A stretch of DNA of 64,000 nucleotides from Diabrotica undecimpunctata. Taxonomy: Eukaryota > Arthropoda > Insecta > Coleoptera > Chrysomelidae. Numbering within the stretch: position 1 is the stretch's first letter; every line of letters begins with the position of its first letter. Shown piece after piece: positions 23,007 through 34,545 of this stretch. The stretch is taken from positions 83,528,917 through 83,592,916 of the forward strand of contig NC_092803.1 in the NCBI RefSeq assembly GCF_040954645.1. Reading direction: 5' to 3'. Below the pieces are notes generated by a model that saw only the letters and a program-made list of their open reading frames with translations, had not been told where the DNA came from and did not search any database. A program made the translations under genes and the position numbers.

Positions 23007-26000
23007 TTAACATAATCCTTCACTAGGAAGGGGACACAATTTTGTTATCGTGCGTTTGAAAATCCCATCCTTAGTTTTAACAGATGAAATTCTCACTCGG
23101 CCATCTTTACCCGGAAAGACATCCATCACTCGTGCCAATGACCAGTAGAGAGGAGGGAGATTATCTTCTTTAACTAACACAAGGTCATTGGGTTCTAAAT
23201 TTTTGAATGGGAGAAACCATTTTGGACGATTTTGAAGTCGATTCAGATAATCAGTCGACCACTTTTTCCAAAAAAGTTGCTCGAGCTTAGAGAGATTTTG
23301 CCAGATGTTAAGTCTATTTTCTGGGATAGATGTATACTCCTGGTCGGGTAGCGAGGTGAGAGACCTTCCAATTAGGAAGTGACCAGGGGTAAGATATGTG
23401 AAATCGGAGGGATCATTAGAGAGGGCACAAATGGGCCGAGAATTAAGTACGGCTTCAATTTGGGTAAGCACGGTACTGAATTCCTCGAATGTAATTTTGA
23501 GATTGCCCAACAATCTATAGATATGATGTTTAGCGCTCTTTATAGCGCTCTCCCAGAGTCCTCCATGATGAGGAGATCGAGGTGGTATTGTTTTCCACCG
23601 AATTTGAGAGGAGGCTAAAAATGCCTGAATAGAAGAGTTAGTTTCCTTATTTTTTAAGAAATTATAGAGTTCGAATAACTGATTTTTAGCCCCAAGAAAG
23701 TTTGTCGCATTATCAGAGAATATAGTCTGAGGGAGACCTCTTCGACTGATAAAGCGCTTAAGAGTAAGAAGAAACGCTTCTGTTGTGAGCCCACTGACTA
23801 ATTCTATATGAACCGCACGTGTGGACATACAGACAAATAGAGCTATGTATGACTTTATCAAGGGACTTTTACGAAGTTTAGAGGCCTTTATTAGAAAGGG
23901 ACCACCAAAATCCAAACCTACATGAGCAAAAACTTGAGCAGAGCATAAGCGTTCCTTAGGTAAATCAGACATGATTTGAGCTAAGGGTTTGGCATTAAAC
24001 TTGAAACAAACATGACATTCGTGGACTATCCTCTTAATCTCACGTAGACCATTCAAGGGCCAATATCTAAGGCGAACTTGAGAGAGAGTATTCTGAGGAC
24101 CTGCATGATGGAGCCTAAGATGTTCTTTTTTGAGAATTAGACGAACAACATGATTTTTCGAGGGGAGGAGGAGAGGATATTTTTGATCAAAGGTAACTTC
24201 GGAATACCTAAGACGTCCACCTACACGGAGCATTTCATTTTTGTCAAGAAAAGGAGCAAATTGTAAGAGAGACTTATTAGAAATAATCTTATTACCTTTG
24301 AGATCAGCAATTTCTGAGGAGAATCTTGAGTTTTGCAATAATTTTATAATTTTCATTTCGGCATTTTGAAGTTCAGATACTTCAAGTGCACCGGATAATT
24401 TTTGAGTGCCAGACTTTGCGTTATTACCAAATCTGAGTATATAAGCTATAGTCCTTACATATTTCGTGAAACTGGAGAACCTTTCAGAAAGCATGACAAA
24501 GAAATCAAATTGAGCACTTCGAGTGTGAAGAACAATTTTTCTTTCTTCAGGTAATTTATCAGAATTAAACTTCGGACTATATTCAGACAAATTTAGGTCA
24601 AATGTTTGCAAAAACTGAGGACCGTGAAACCAAAGAGTGGAGTTGAGTATGTTGAAGGGTATCATTCCTCTGGAGAGGATGTCAGCAGGGTTGTCTTTAG
24701 ACTTTACGTGTCTCCAATGAGAGTGAGAAGAATTTTCTTGAATTTGAGCTACCCTGTTGGCGACAAATTGATTCCATCTGGAGTGATGTGATCTGAGCCA
24801 CGCCAAAACTATCTCAGAATCGCTCCACATGTTTATAGAGGTAATAGAGGGCAATTTATCCTTTATGATATCAACCACCTTTGTGGTGAGCTTGCTAGCC
24901 AATAAAGCACCCATAAGTTCCAGCCTTGGAAGCGTTATGGTCTTTAAAGGAGCGATACGACTTTTCGAAGCAATGAAAGAGCACGAGACATTTTTTGATT
25001 TGTAGATAACCCGTATATAACAACAAGCAGCATATGCTTTCAAACTTGCGTCAGAAAAAGAGTGAATTTCAATAGAAGAAATTTCATGACATGAGAAAAG
25101 ACATCTGGGTATGCTTATGTCTTTGAGAGCAGCGAGATCAGTTATAAACTTCAACCATTCATTTAAAATATTTGAATCCACGGAGTCATTCCAATTAATT
25201 TTAGAAATCCAAATTTTTTGCATAATAATTTTAGCAAGAACAGTTACGGGATTAATGAGCCCTTGTGGATCAAAAATTTGAGCGATAATAGAGAGTACTT
25301 CCCTTTTTGTGTAATTATCTTTTATTGATAATTGAGGTACAGAAATTGAAAATGTATCAGTACTGGGATTCCAACAGAGACCTAAAACCTTATTAGAAGC
25401 ATTCTCTGGTGAAATAACATAGGCAGAGTTTGTAGAGAGAGTAGAAACATTTTCTAAAAACATTTTTGAATTAGAGCACCATTTATGAAGAGAAATGCAT
25501 GCCTTTTTGAGTAGGTCAGTTATCTCATTATGAGCCTTAAGAAGAGTTTGCGTGTCATTGGCCCCATATAGAATGTCATCTACATAGCAGCCTGTTAAGA
25601 GAGCATCGGAGGCCAATGGGTAGTTGTTTTGATGAGTTTAAGCTAATTCCATTAAACAACGAGTACTTTGAAAGCTTGCGCTTTTTGTTCCATAAGTTAC
25701 GGTTTGAAGCTCAAGACATTCGATGTCCTGTTCTGGAGAATCCCGCCAGAGGATATTCTGCAGGAATGTGTGATCAGGATGAATTTGTACCTGCCTGTAC
25801 ATTTTTTGTATGTCGGAAGTGAAAACATAGGTATACAATCTAAACCGAAGGAGAATGTCGAAAAGTTCAGGCTGGAGAGTTTTTCCTTTCAACAGGATGT
25901 CATTAAGAGAATAGCCACTGGAACTTTTCATGGAGCCATCAAAAACCACCCGTAATTTGGTAGTTAATGATTCTTCTTTTATGACAGAGTGATGAGGTAA

Positions 26001-28271
26001 AAAGTATTTATTTTCTAAGTGCACATTTGTGAGAGAAAGAGGAACCTTTTTGGCATGTCCAAGAGAAACATATTCATTGATGAATGCTTTATATTGAGAG
26101 TATACATTTTCGTGTTTTAAGAGTTTATTTTCTAAACTAATAAACCTTTTCCTAGCCATATTGTAAGAATTGCCCAGCATTTTATGTGCTGTTTCAGAAA
26201 TGAGAGGAAGCTTTACCTGAAACCGACCAGAAGGTAGAATTTGAGTTGTTTCAGTGAATATTTGTTCAGCCAGATCCTCAGAGGAGGAGATTTTAACAGA
26301 GGGGGTCACTTCTTCGACTTCGAAGAATTGTCGAATTATATTATCGAGCTTATCTTCCTCAGATGTGGACTGGACAAATAAAGAGACATTTGACTGTGTA
26401 GGGGACAACTGTGAGTGATAAATTCCTTTGTGAAGTGCGTAAGGAGGTAAAGAACCAAACATAATGTACCCTAAGTGTGTGTTCTGGAGAACAGGGAGTC
26501 CTTTACCTAAGCGTATTAAACCATCCGATAACAATTCGCTATATATGTCACTGGCAAGAAGAAGATCTATATTTCCAGGGACAGAGTAGGTGGGATCTGC
26601 GAGAGTGACTGTAGAGGGAATATTAAATTTACTTCTGTTTATGGATACCTGAGGGAGTCTACAAGTTATGTTGTCTAAAATAGCACAGGAGATTTTGAAA
26701 CCATTACCATTTCTTTTGTATGGAAAAATTTCTAGATCGACCATTTTGTTCGAGAATGAACTATGTTCAGAGATAGTAGAGATTTGTAACCTTTTGCTGT
26801 AAGGAGAGAGATTTAATTTTTGGACCAAATCTTTAGAGACAAATGACGACTGAGATCCACTATCTAAAATACATCTAGCGTGTATTGGTACGCCATGCTT
26901 TGAATAAATAGTGACTAGAGCGGTTGCCAGCAGAACATCCTGCTTTATTGACAGAGCAGAGAGAGAAGTCATCACATTTGAGACCTGAGAGGTTTGAGGT
27001 TCAGAGCGAGAGACAGAATTACTTGGACCGGCTTCACCATCAGACCAAGTGTTTTGTACATTGCAAGAGGTTGCGTGATTTTGGCTTTGAAAAGATCTAC
27101 TAGAAGAAGAGCTATTTTCATGGTCATTGTGCAAGAGTGTGTGATGCCTTTTCTTGCATATACCACATAAACGTTGAGACGAACAATTTAGAGAGAAGTG
27201 TTAGTTGCGACATAGTTTGTTTTCATTAACAAATTTATACTTATCCTGTAAGAAAAGATTAGCAAATTTTGTGCATGCATAAATACTGTGTGTAGCATTA
27301 TTACAAAATACGCATGTTTTGGAGTATGAGTTATTTTTATTACTTGCCGAAGAGAAGAGAACCGTTTTAGAGTTTGTTTTAATAACTTTTTTATCGTTAT
27401 TATCTGAGTAGTTTAACTTTTCCATAATGTCACACTTTTTTTCTAAAAAATCAAAGAATTGATTTAGCGTGGGAATATCTTTTGACCCTAACTCGTATTC
27501 GAAAGACTGGTGAGTAGTAAAGTCCACTTTTTGCAAAAATATTTCTATTAATAAGAGATCCCAATGCTCGATGGGTACATTCATATTTTTTAGCGCGAGT
27601 AAGGTCTGTTTTGCGGTGACCAAAAATTCACGTAAGGCCTTTGCATTAGTTTTGACTAAGGATGGAACTTTCAAAAGACGCTGTATATGTAAACTAATTA
27701 GGCGCGATTTGTTTTCGTAGCGATTTCGAAGAGTGTCTAACGCGATTTGGAAGTTTTCTTCTAAAACTTGGATGTTTTCTACCAACTGGAGAGGTTCGTT
27801 GCGTAGAAAAGATTTGAGATAAACAAAACGCTGGACGTTGTTGAGTTCCGGGTTATTAATAATTAACGTCTCGAAGAGCTGATAGAATGCACTCCATTCT
27901 GAGAAGCATCCTGAGAAAGTTTGAATTTTAATTTCTGGAAGAGTCACTTTAGCACTAGCTAAACGTGGAGAAGTGGAACTGGACTGGTGTGAAAGAGGTT
28001 GGAGCATCTCCATTCTATGTTGAAGACCTGCCAGAGTTGAGAAGTACTTTTCTTCAATTTCCTCCCTATCGCGTTCTTCAGTGTTTTCTTCGTCCAGTTC
28101 CTCAATCTGATCCATGAGGTCATCATATTTGGCGTAACAATTCGTTAGTTCAGTACGACAGAGTTGGAACTGCAAGGGATCCGTTTCTTGAGTAGAGTTA
28201 TGCCTTAACCAATTAGAGATACGAGAGATTTTTGATTTCAACGGTTTGCGTTGTTTCTTCAATTGATCCAT
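23007..28271 (-). pseudogene. gag-pol: BEL Gag-Pol polyprotein with two in-frame stops
   Basis: Starts at the ATG complementary to 28271-28269 and is one frame throughout. Gag (28271-27204) has an N-terminal coiled-coil-like region and the DUF1759-type capsid segment (LPEIKIQTFSG, WSAFYQLFETLI); a cysteine cluster follows (CVFCNNATHSIYAC). A TAA at 27203-27201 falls within the zinc-finger region, which reads on as LCGICKKRHHTLLH. Next: protease (ILDSGSQSSFV), RT (LRVVFDGSMKSS, ending CLMELA), a second TAA at 25640-25638, the catalytic GCYVDDILYG, RNase H (SFSDASLKAY, ITLPRLELMGALL), and integrase (HHCC, then LDFGGPF, SDNATNF, HHGGLWESAIK). A DUF5641-like C-terminus (LEPNDLVLVKEDN, RVMDVFPGKDG) ends it. 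Both stops are substitutions or small in-frame losses, not frameshifts. Confidence 0.92.
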
Positions 28272-28854
28272 TGCGGTTAGAGATGTATCGAAAGCTTTGC
28301 GAGATATTTATCTATGAGAGATACACGAGAAATAAAAAATTTTAGAGTCTAAAACACAGCTTAGTCCACCCCGTATAATAAACAAGAGTCTCAGAAAATA
28401 ATGTCTGTATGAATCCTGCGAAATATAAACTCGTCCTGTATACTAATAATATGCGTTCGAACTTTTGAATGTCCCTATACGTGATTATAAAAATATATTT
28501 TGGAACGAACTCACCAAATAGACATGAATCTAAAAAATCCATAAAAATCCATAGTCACATCACATGTTTCTTGTCAGCAATTTCACTTGAGATGCACGTC
28601 GAAGAGTCGAAGAGCGATAAATCTAGGATGTTGAGATAAGCGATATTAACACTTGCGTGGTGACGTAATGTTCCATGTGCCGTGAGATTGTTTATCTTAT
28701 GCAAAGTTCTATTTTGTGAAGAGCACTTACTAATGAGTTTATTTTAATTTTTATGGGAAGAGAATTAAAATAAGAGAAAATTAATTTGATTTATGAAGAT
28801 AAATCAAAGCGGGAATTGCGATAAACAATATATTCGGTTCGAAGAGACCACAAA
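28272..28854 (-). other. BEL 5' leader
   Basis: About 580 bp between the 5' LTR and the gag ATG. It should contain the primer binding site next to 28854; the minus strand reads TTTGTGGTCTCTTCG there, so the TGG of TGGTCTCTTCG is the candidate. No gene is seen. Confidence 0.55.
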
Positions 28855-29410
28855 TGGTGGAAAGGGTAAACTTTGTTGCCAAACTATCCTCATTTAAGAG
28901 AGGCGTATTTGAACACCTAATTCAAAATATTTATAAAGGACCACTGAAGCAATAAAACAATTAAGAGGTATTTTCCTTCGATTTATTTACACAATAGACT
29001 TAAGGGCTGGTTCAAACATTGACAATTATCGCAATTCTGATAGTTACATAAAGATCTATACAAATATTAGCTTTACAGTGAGTGCGGGGAGGCAGTAACA
29101 GATATACATGAAATGATAAAATTGAGAGAGAGACCAACTATATACGTTTTAACACAAAACACCGGGTTTACAAGCGCATTTATCACTTACGCACCAAGCA
29201 ACTTTCGGGATCACACACAACACCCGGCCTTCACTTGCCGAGAGGCAAATTGGCACTGTCTGTCTTAAGTTACATAACGAGGGGAGGACGGGTCCCTGAT
29301 CTAGGAAATCAGTCGCACACACGTTAACACGATAGCTGCCGACCTGAGCGCACAATTTGATAAAATAACTATACTACGATTACACTATTATACAGGTTGT
29401 TTTTACAACA
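28855..29410 (-). repeat. BEL 5' LTR
   Basis: 556 bp, matching 22317-22879 apart from small indels (for example a shorter AATTCAAAAT run and GATCT for GAGTT). Followed on the plus strand by the GTTCC target duplication. Confidence 0.92.
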
Positions 29411-31180
29411 GTTCCCATTATTAGTGCAACCTTAAAAAATACCTCAATATAATACATGAAGAAAAACTAAATCTATCTTACCTTCCCATAGTCGTCAGAG
29501 AGTTGACCCCTAAAATTCACACGAACAGGTTGAATTTTGACGAGAATATTAATATTGGGTCTCCAAAAAAGACGCAAAGAAGTTTACCACTTTTACCCCC
29601 GGGCTTCCCCCAAAAACCCCCCTCGCAGGGGGTAAAAACGCAAAAAATCAATTTACCAAGAATCTGTAAATCCTAGAAAAAAATATTTCAAATAAAAAAT
29701 GTAGCTGAGATAATTTTAAATAATAATGTTAATAAGCATTTTGTATGTAGAATGTACCATTCTCTTAGAAACAACGCTTCAAGCGTCCGTCGATTTTGCA
29801 TGTCAGTTACGCGAGCGAAATCAATGTTAAATAAAATTTGTATCAGCTGGAAGGTAAAAATTCGATATCTTTTGATTCAATTGAGCTATCGCAAAAATCA
29901 AGATGTGTTTTAAAGGTAAAGAGTTCAGTTTTCGTATGCAGTTTTTATATTTTGGAGCAAATAAACTTAAATTTGATACAGGTGTTAAATAAATAAACGT
30001 GGCGCGATTTTTGCCATTTTTTATGATTCTCACAAGGTCAATACAATCTATTCCTTTTATTAACTGGCCATTATAAAGTTTTAATAACTAGAGCCTAACC
30101 TATAAAACATATAGCATGAAATTTTAGTTTTGGGTTTTGGCAACAAATGAGAGGCATTTGAAATATGCTTAAAAACGTTGTATTTAAACTTTTACACAAC
30201 AAACGATCTAAAATATTTAAAAAAATTTTTTTAATTAATTTAGTACGTTCTTCAGAAGAACAAAACTTCTGCAATAATCTACACCCAAAACAGTCTTCTT
30301 AAATGCATTTTCCGTGACGTGTCATCGTTTGTAATGTAAAACATTAAAATCTGCGTTTTTTATTCATATTTCAAATGCCTCATATTTGTTACCACAACTC
30401 AAAATTGAAGTTTTATGTCATAGCTTTTAAAGGTTGCTCTCTAAAAATAAAAATTTTACTACAACTGTTCAATGAAAATTGAATTTTATTGATCTCACAA
30501 GAATCCTAAAAAATGGCAAAAATTGCGCCACGTTAATTTTAACACTTTTATAAAAACTGCGTTTTTTCTCGTCAAAATACAAAACTGCATACGAAAGCTG
30601 CACCCTTTTCCTTTAAAATACATCTTGAATTTTGTCGATAGAACATTTGGATCAAAAGGTATCAAATTTTTACCGTCCAGCTGATACAAATTTTATTGAA
30701 CATTGATTTCGCTCGCGTAACTGACATGCAAAATCGACGGTCGCTTCAAGAGAACGGCTCATTCTACACAGAAATGCTTATAAACATTCTTGTTTTATAA
30801 TTATCTCAGCTACATTTTTTATTTGAACCATTTTTTTCTACGGTGTAGAGATTCTTATTTAATCGATTTTTTTAGCGTTTTTACCCCTCCCTGTAAGGGG
30901 GTTTTTAGGGGAAAGCCGGGGGGTAAAAGTGGTAAACTTTTATGCACCTTTTTTGCGTTCCCAAACTTAAGATTCTCTGCAAAATTCAGCAGATTAATTA
31001 TTAGATTAGATAATTAGATTAATTATTTTCTTACTAAAGCATCAAACAACAACACTACTCTTTATCTAAGGTAAGATAGATTAAGTTTTTCTTCATGTAT
31101 TACATTTAGGTATTTTTAAGGTTGCACTAATTATGGGAACAATGGATGTTTGTCAGAGTAATGAAGAATGAGTAATGTAT

Positions 31181-31574
31181 TGCACGAAAACTAATGATTT
31201 ACGGGACTTTGGATCAGCTGATTTAGTAAATATGCCTAAAACCAAGACAAAAATGCCTCAAAAATTTAAATTAGTTACTGATAATTTTAGTTCCGGTCGG
31301 GTTAACAGCCACGCGCTTTCGAGAAAAATTTTTGAAAATTATGAAAATATGTAATATTTTAAGCTATTTTCAAAAAGAAATTTTCACACTTTTTAGGCGG
31401 CAATATTGAGAAATGACTGCGACATTTCCAAATCTATACAAATGTTTAGTATCAGAAGTATTCCCTGTACTTTAAATTTTATATTACATTTTTTTTTGTT
31501 AATACTTATTACGTAATTACATACATAAACAATTATTTCTGTGCTCATCGACTTACATGCATGCTATTTTTTTG
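31181..31574. other. Intron DNA right of the fold-back element
   Basis: AT-rich. A 35-bp piece at 31281-31315 is inverted relative to 40914-40950 (see findings). No gene recognised. Confidence 0.4.
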
Positions 31575-31870
31575 ATAATATAATAGTCTCCCGTTTTATA
31601 CCGCTGTCGCGGCTTTGGGAGTATAGCAGGGTAGTCTGCTATATCTAGGGCCTACGGTATACAAGGAAGGTAACATGGCCAGTGCTACGCTTCAACCGTC
31701 TATTATTACCCCTGGTTTTACCCAAGGTACTCATTTTTATTCAGGCTGAGTCGACCTGGGGCCTATAGACATTTTTAAAATGTCTAGATGTTCTTGCCGG
31801 CGGTGGGATTCGAACCCCGGACCACCGGCTTGCGAGTCAAGCATCCTACCGCTTGCGCTACGCAGGCCCT
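31575..31870 (-). mobile_element. tRNA-derived SINE
   Basis: On the minus strand the first 75 bases form a tRNA-like head (GGGCCTGCGTAGCGCAAG at the start). It has a consensus A box (TAGCGCAAGCGG) and B box (GGTTCGAATCC); the acceptor arms can still pair with about one mismatch. A roughly 220-bp unrelated body follows and ends near an A-run (ATATTATCAAAAAAA) at about 31575. The attached body and tail favour a SINE over a working tRNA gene. Target duplications were not resolved. Confidence 0.8.
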
Positions 31871-32099
31871 TGAATTTTTTTCATTTTCAATCATTTTTTT
31901 GAATATAATGATAATAAAAATGAAGTAATTAAACATAAATACAAGATAATATTGAAAATGCAAATGATGAACAAATTCTATATTATATTATTAAACAAAT
32001 TGTGAAAGTTACTAAAATCAATAAACAAAACTTTTAAAGAAAAAAATTCAGTTTTCTTAAATTTTAAAGAACTCAAATGTGTGGTGTTAATATAAAAAA
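31871..32099. other. AT-rich spacer
   Basis: Nothing recognised. Confidence 0.4.
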
Positions 32100-32265
32100 T
32101 ATTAAAAATTTACGGAGCAGAGGACGCCCACCAACTCCAGGATGGACTGGCGACCTGAAGCGTGTTAGCAATAACTGGATGCAAGCCGCACAAGACATCG
32201 TCAGATGGAAAAAGCTGAGGGAGACCTATGTCCAGCCGTGGACGCATACAGGTTGATTTGATTAT
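32100..32265 (+). pseudogene. 3' end of a truncated non-LTR retrotransposon
   Basis: Encodes RGRPPTPGWTGDLKRVSNNW, then MQAAQDIVRWKKLRETYVQ and PWTHTG before a stop. This is the typical C-terminus of an insect non-LTR polyprotein (RGRP..RW.DD, then the W..L.E.YVQ block). The rest is missing, as in most 5'-truncated copies. The copy ends in short TTGATTATGACTA-type sequence and an AT stretch. Confidence 0.8.
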
Positions 32266-32594
32266 GACTATTATATATTAATAATTAATTTTTAAGTGTG
32301 GATTACTAGCTTCGGTGATACATATAACCCAATTACAACAATTTGTAGTAGATTAACAGGGTTTCTGTGCAAGTTCGATACGAAAAATCGTGGAAAGCGC
32401 AAAAAATATTTTTTTTACGGCAAAACAAGACGTGTGGCCGACAGATGTTGGGAAATAGTTTTTGACTGCTTGAAGAACAGCCACGTAGCAAAACACTTCT
32501 ACAGGCACACCCCTATAAGCGTCGGGGTAGTGCCGGATTAACCACATCCCAGCTAAAACCTACCACCGCTCTTTACATAATTCTTGAATTTTAT

Positions 32595-33180
32595 GTACTT
32601 TACCTAACCTAACCTAACCAAATCTAACCTTACCTAACCAAATTTAACCTTTCCTAACCCATTCTAATCATAGACATATAAGACAAATAGACTGAGTGCT
32701 GCAATACAGACCCGTTCCTCCAGAGCGACAGAGAAAACTGACGCAAAGTACTTAGTCCCTACATCTACCTACTCTTTTTACTTTGCAGACTTATCGACCA
32801 CGTGACCTAAATGACGAATGAGAACGTCACGTGGTATATAAACTTAGCCTATTATAAAAAGATGCAGGGACTGCTTTGCGTCAGTTTTCTCTGTGTTAAT
32901 GGAGAACAGGCTGGTATTTCAAGGATCAATTTGTTTGGTATTATATGTCGATGATCCTAACCAAACCTAAACTAACCAAATCTGTATAAAACTAAACCTA
33001 AACAAAACTAATTTAGGTAAAATATACATATTAACGAGTGTATGTTATTAAGATAAAATATATGAGTTCCCTTCCTGCGCTACGAGATGACCTAACAGCC
33101 CAAGAAGGGTACCCAACATACCATTACCCAACCTAACCTAAGCTAACCCAATCTAACCTAAACTCAACTAATTAAAACAA
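32595..33180. repeat. Degenerate CCTAA/TTAGG-type pentamer clusters
   Basis: Three clusters (about 32600-32675, 32950-33010, 33118-33172) of CCTAA units mixed with variants CCAAA, TCTAA and CCTTA. TTAGG is the common insect telomere repeat, so these are interstitial telomere-like or merely similar simple repeats. A hairpin MITE lies between the first two clusters. Confidence 0.6.
32693..32935. mobile_element. Hairpin MITE (self-complementary, about 240 bp)
   Basis: The left half (CAGAGAAAACTGACGCAAAG, then GTCCCTACATCT) is the imperfect reverse complement of the right half (AGATGCAGGGACTG, CTTTGCGTCAGTTTTCTCTG). Near the centre ACCACGTGAC (32797-32806) pairs with GTCACGTGGT (32826-32835). 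No coding capacity. Confidence 0.75.
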
Positions 33181-33819
33181 AATACATTAAAAAATCTAAT
33201 GAATTTTTTTTGTCAATTATTCGATATTGTGAAATATAAAGATACTTTACTATTGAGCAAAATTCATATTTTTTTACATTCCCCGTATAAAATTAATAAA
33301 ATTTAATATATCATGGTTCCGTTTTAGGTTTTAGATCATGTACAACTTTTTATAAAGAATAACTTGTTTTCGTAAAATTAATAATAAAAAAGTTTGCCGT
33401 ATGATGCTGACTTGAACACACTGTATATACAGATAGGGAAATAAATTATTTGACTATGGGGCATTAAGACTACGCAACGAACTGAGAAAAAATATTATAT
33501 AGCCTTGTATGTCCGAGAAAATGTAACATGTAACCACATGTCTATGATAGACCTGTAAGCACTATGGGCAGTCTTGTCTGTATATTGTCGCCGAAATAAA
33601 GTTTATTTTTAGATGATCTAGGAAAATATTTTCAACGATGTAATTACAAGATTTAAAAGCAGTTTCATATCTTTGATTAAACCAACAGTTTCTTTAATCT
33701 CAATTCATAAAAAATAACATAATAAATTCCTAACGGCATAAATTAAAACAATTTATTCTAAAAAATAACAATTTTATGATTTTTATTACAACTATTTTAA
33801 ATTAAATTTTCAAAAATTG
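33181..33819. other. Intron DNA without recognised features
   Basis: AT-rich, no gene or repeat identified. Confidence 0.4.
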
Positions 33820-34253
33820 TACCCAAGCAGTAGCCCAATCTATTGTACAATTGCTTTCGGATGTTCGACAACATTTCGGGTGTTATGCTTTGAAAGGCCT
33901 GAATGATTTTTTAAAGTAAATCGTCTAAATTTCCGGCACGTTTAAAATACGAAAAGGTCCAAAGGTGCAAAATCAGGAGAGCGAAGTGGCGTTTTTATGG
34001 TACCTTTTGTACCAATAACTATCTGGAAACGTTTAAAAATCTAAACCTTTTTTTGTTTGCCTTTTTGGTAAATTTCAGTAAGGGCCTAAAAAGGTATTCA
34101 TATTGGACGTATAGCAGACAGACAGTGGAGAAAATCTTTCTTTTTCCAAAAATTTATTAATTTTTCGGCACTTTTAACTGGCATTCGACCTTCAAATCAC
34201 ATTATATAAAATACAGTTCTGACTGGTCCTTTCAGTCCTTCAAGAAAATATAC
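33820..34253 (-). pseudogene. Relic of a Tc1/mariner-type transposase
   Basis: The minus strand reads, with breaks, TPLRSPDFAPLDLF, which is the block around the last catalytic acid of insect mariner-like transposases (usually RSPDLTPLDFFLWG). It then reads a typical C-terminal ITPEMLSNIRKQLYNRLGYC. Many frame changes and stops. Gypsy-B is inserted just upstream; the relic probably continues at 40521-40737 beyond it. Confidence 0.65.
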
Positions 34254-34532
34254 TGTAGCGTGATTAAATAAAACGAGCGGTTCGAATTTATATACATATA
34301 TTTATTTATAACTTTACAGTTCGGTACTCTCTTATCAACTAAACTAACTTCTAACATCGCGTCATTTATATACCAAAAGTATTAAGTTCCAGAACATTCA
34401 GGAGTTGTCCCACCTCTAATTCGCCTACGTGACCTGTTGTTCTGTCTCTCACTCGAAGGATCGCGAATGTTCTTGTGGTCTTGTTAGAGTTGTAACCGTT
34501 ATATGAGCCATGTCAAAAGCATGTTCGTAACA
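34254..34532 (-). repeat. Gypsy-B 3' LTR
   Basis: 279 bp, near-identical to 40242-40520. The polypurine tract AAGAGGGGAGCAG (minus strand, 34545-34533) adjoins it. Confidence 0.94.
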
Positions 34533-34545
34533 CTGCTCCCCTCTT
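34533..34545 (-). other. Polypurine tract of Gypsy-B
   Basis: Minus-strand AAGAGGGGAGCAG, directly before the TGTTACG start of the 3' LTR. The stop codon of the macro-domain frame (34546-34544) overlaps its start, so no non-coding gap exists between that frame and the tract. Confidence 0.85.

Larger units (their letters stand above)
22317..29410 (-). mobile_element. BEL/Pao LTR retrotransposon
   Basis: A 7.1-kb element on the minus strand. The LTRs at 22317-22879 and 28855-29410 begin TGTTGTAAAAAC (minus strand) and end in CCA. A single gag-pol frame lies between them, and a polypurine tract (CAACGGGGGGCAGTA, minus strand) adjoins the left LTR. A 5-bp duplication flanks it. The LTRs differ by several small indels and a few clustered substitutions, so it is older than Gypsy-A and Gypsy-B. 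The coding frame is broken by two stops. Confidence 0.93.
22278..31180. mobile_element. Fold-back (long inverted repeat) element split by a BEL retrotransposon
   Basis: The sequence at 22278-22316 plus 29411 to about 30215 is the imperfect reverse complement of about 30300-31180. Both outer ends read TACTCATTCTT, then CTCTGACAAACATCCATTG. Matching blocks run the length of the arms, for example GTCGATTTTGCATGTCAG at 29791 and its complement at 30720, and the paired G/C-rich CCCCC/GGGGG blocks at 29595-29632 and 30885-30922. Without the BEL insertion the element is about 1.8 kb, with arms of roughly 840-880 bp and a loop of about 80 bp. No coding frame was recognised and no clear target duplication was found. 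Confidence 0.8.

Noticed and set aside
31796..31870. Functional tRNA gene
   Set aside because: A/B boxes are good, but the sequence continues into a SINE-like body with an A-rich end, and anticodon-arm pairing is irregular.
32590..33180. CRISPR-like regular repeats
   Set aside because: The CCTAA units are short, degenerate and without spacers; this is eukaryotic simple repeat DNA.
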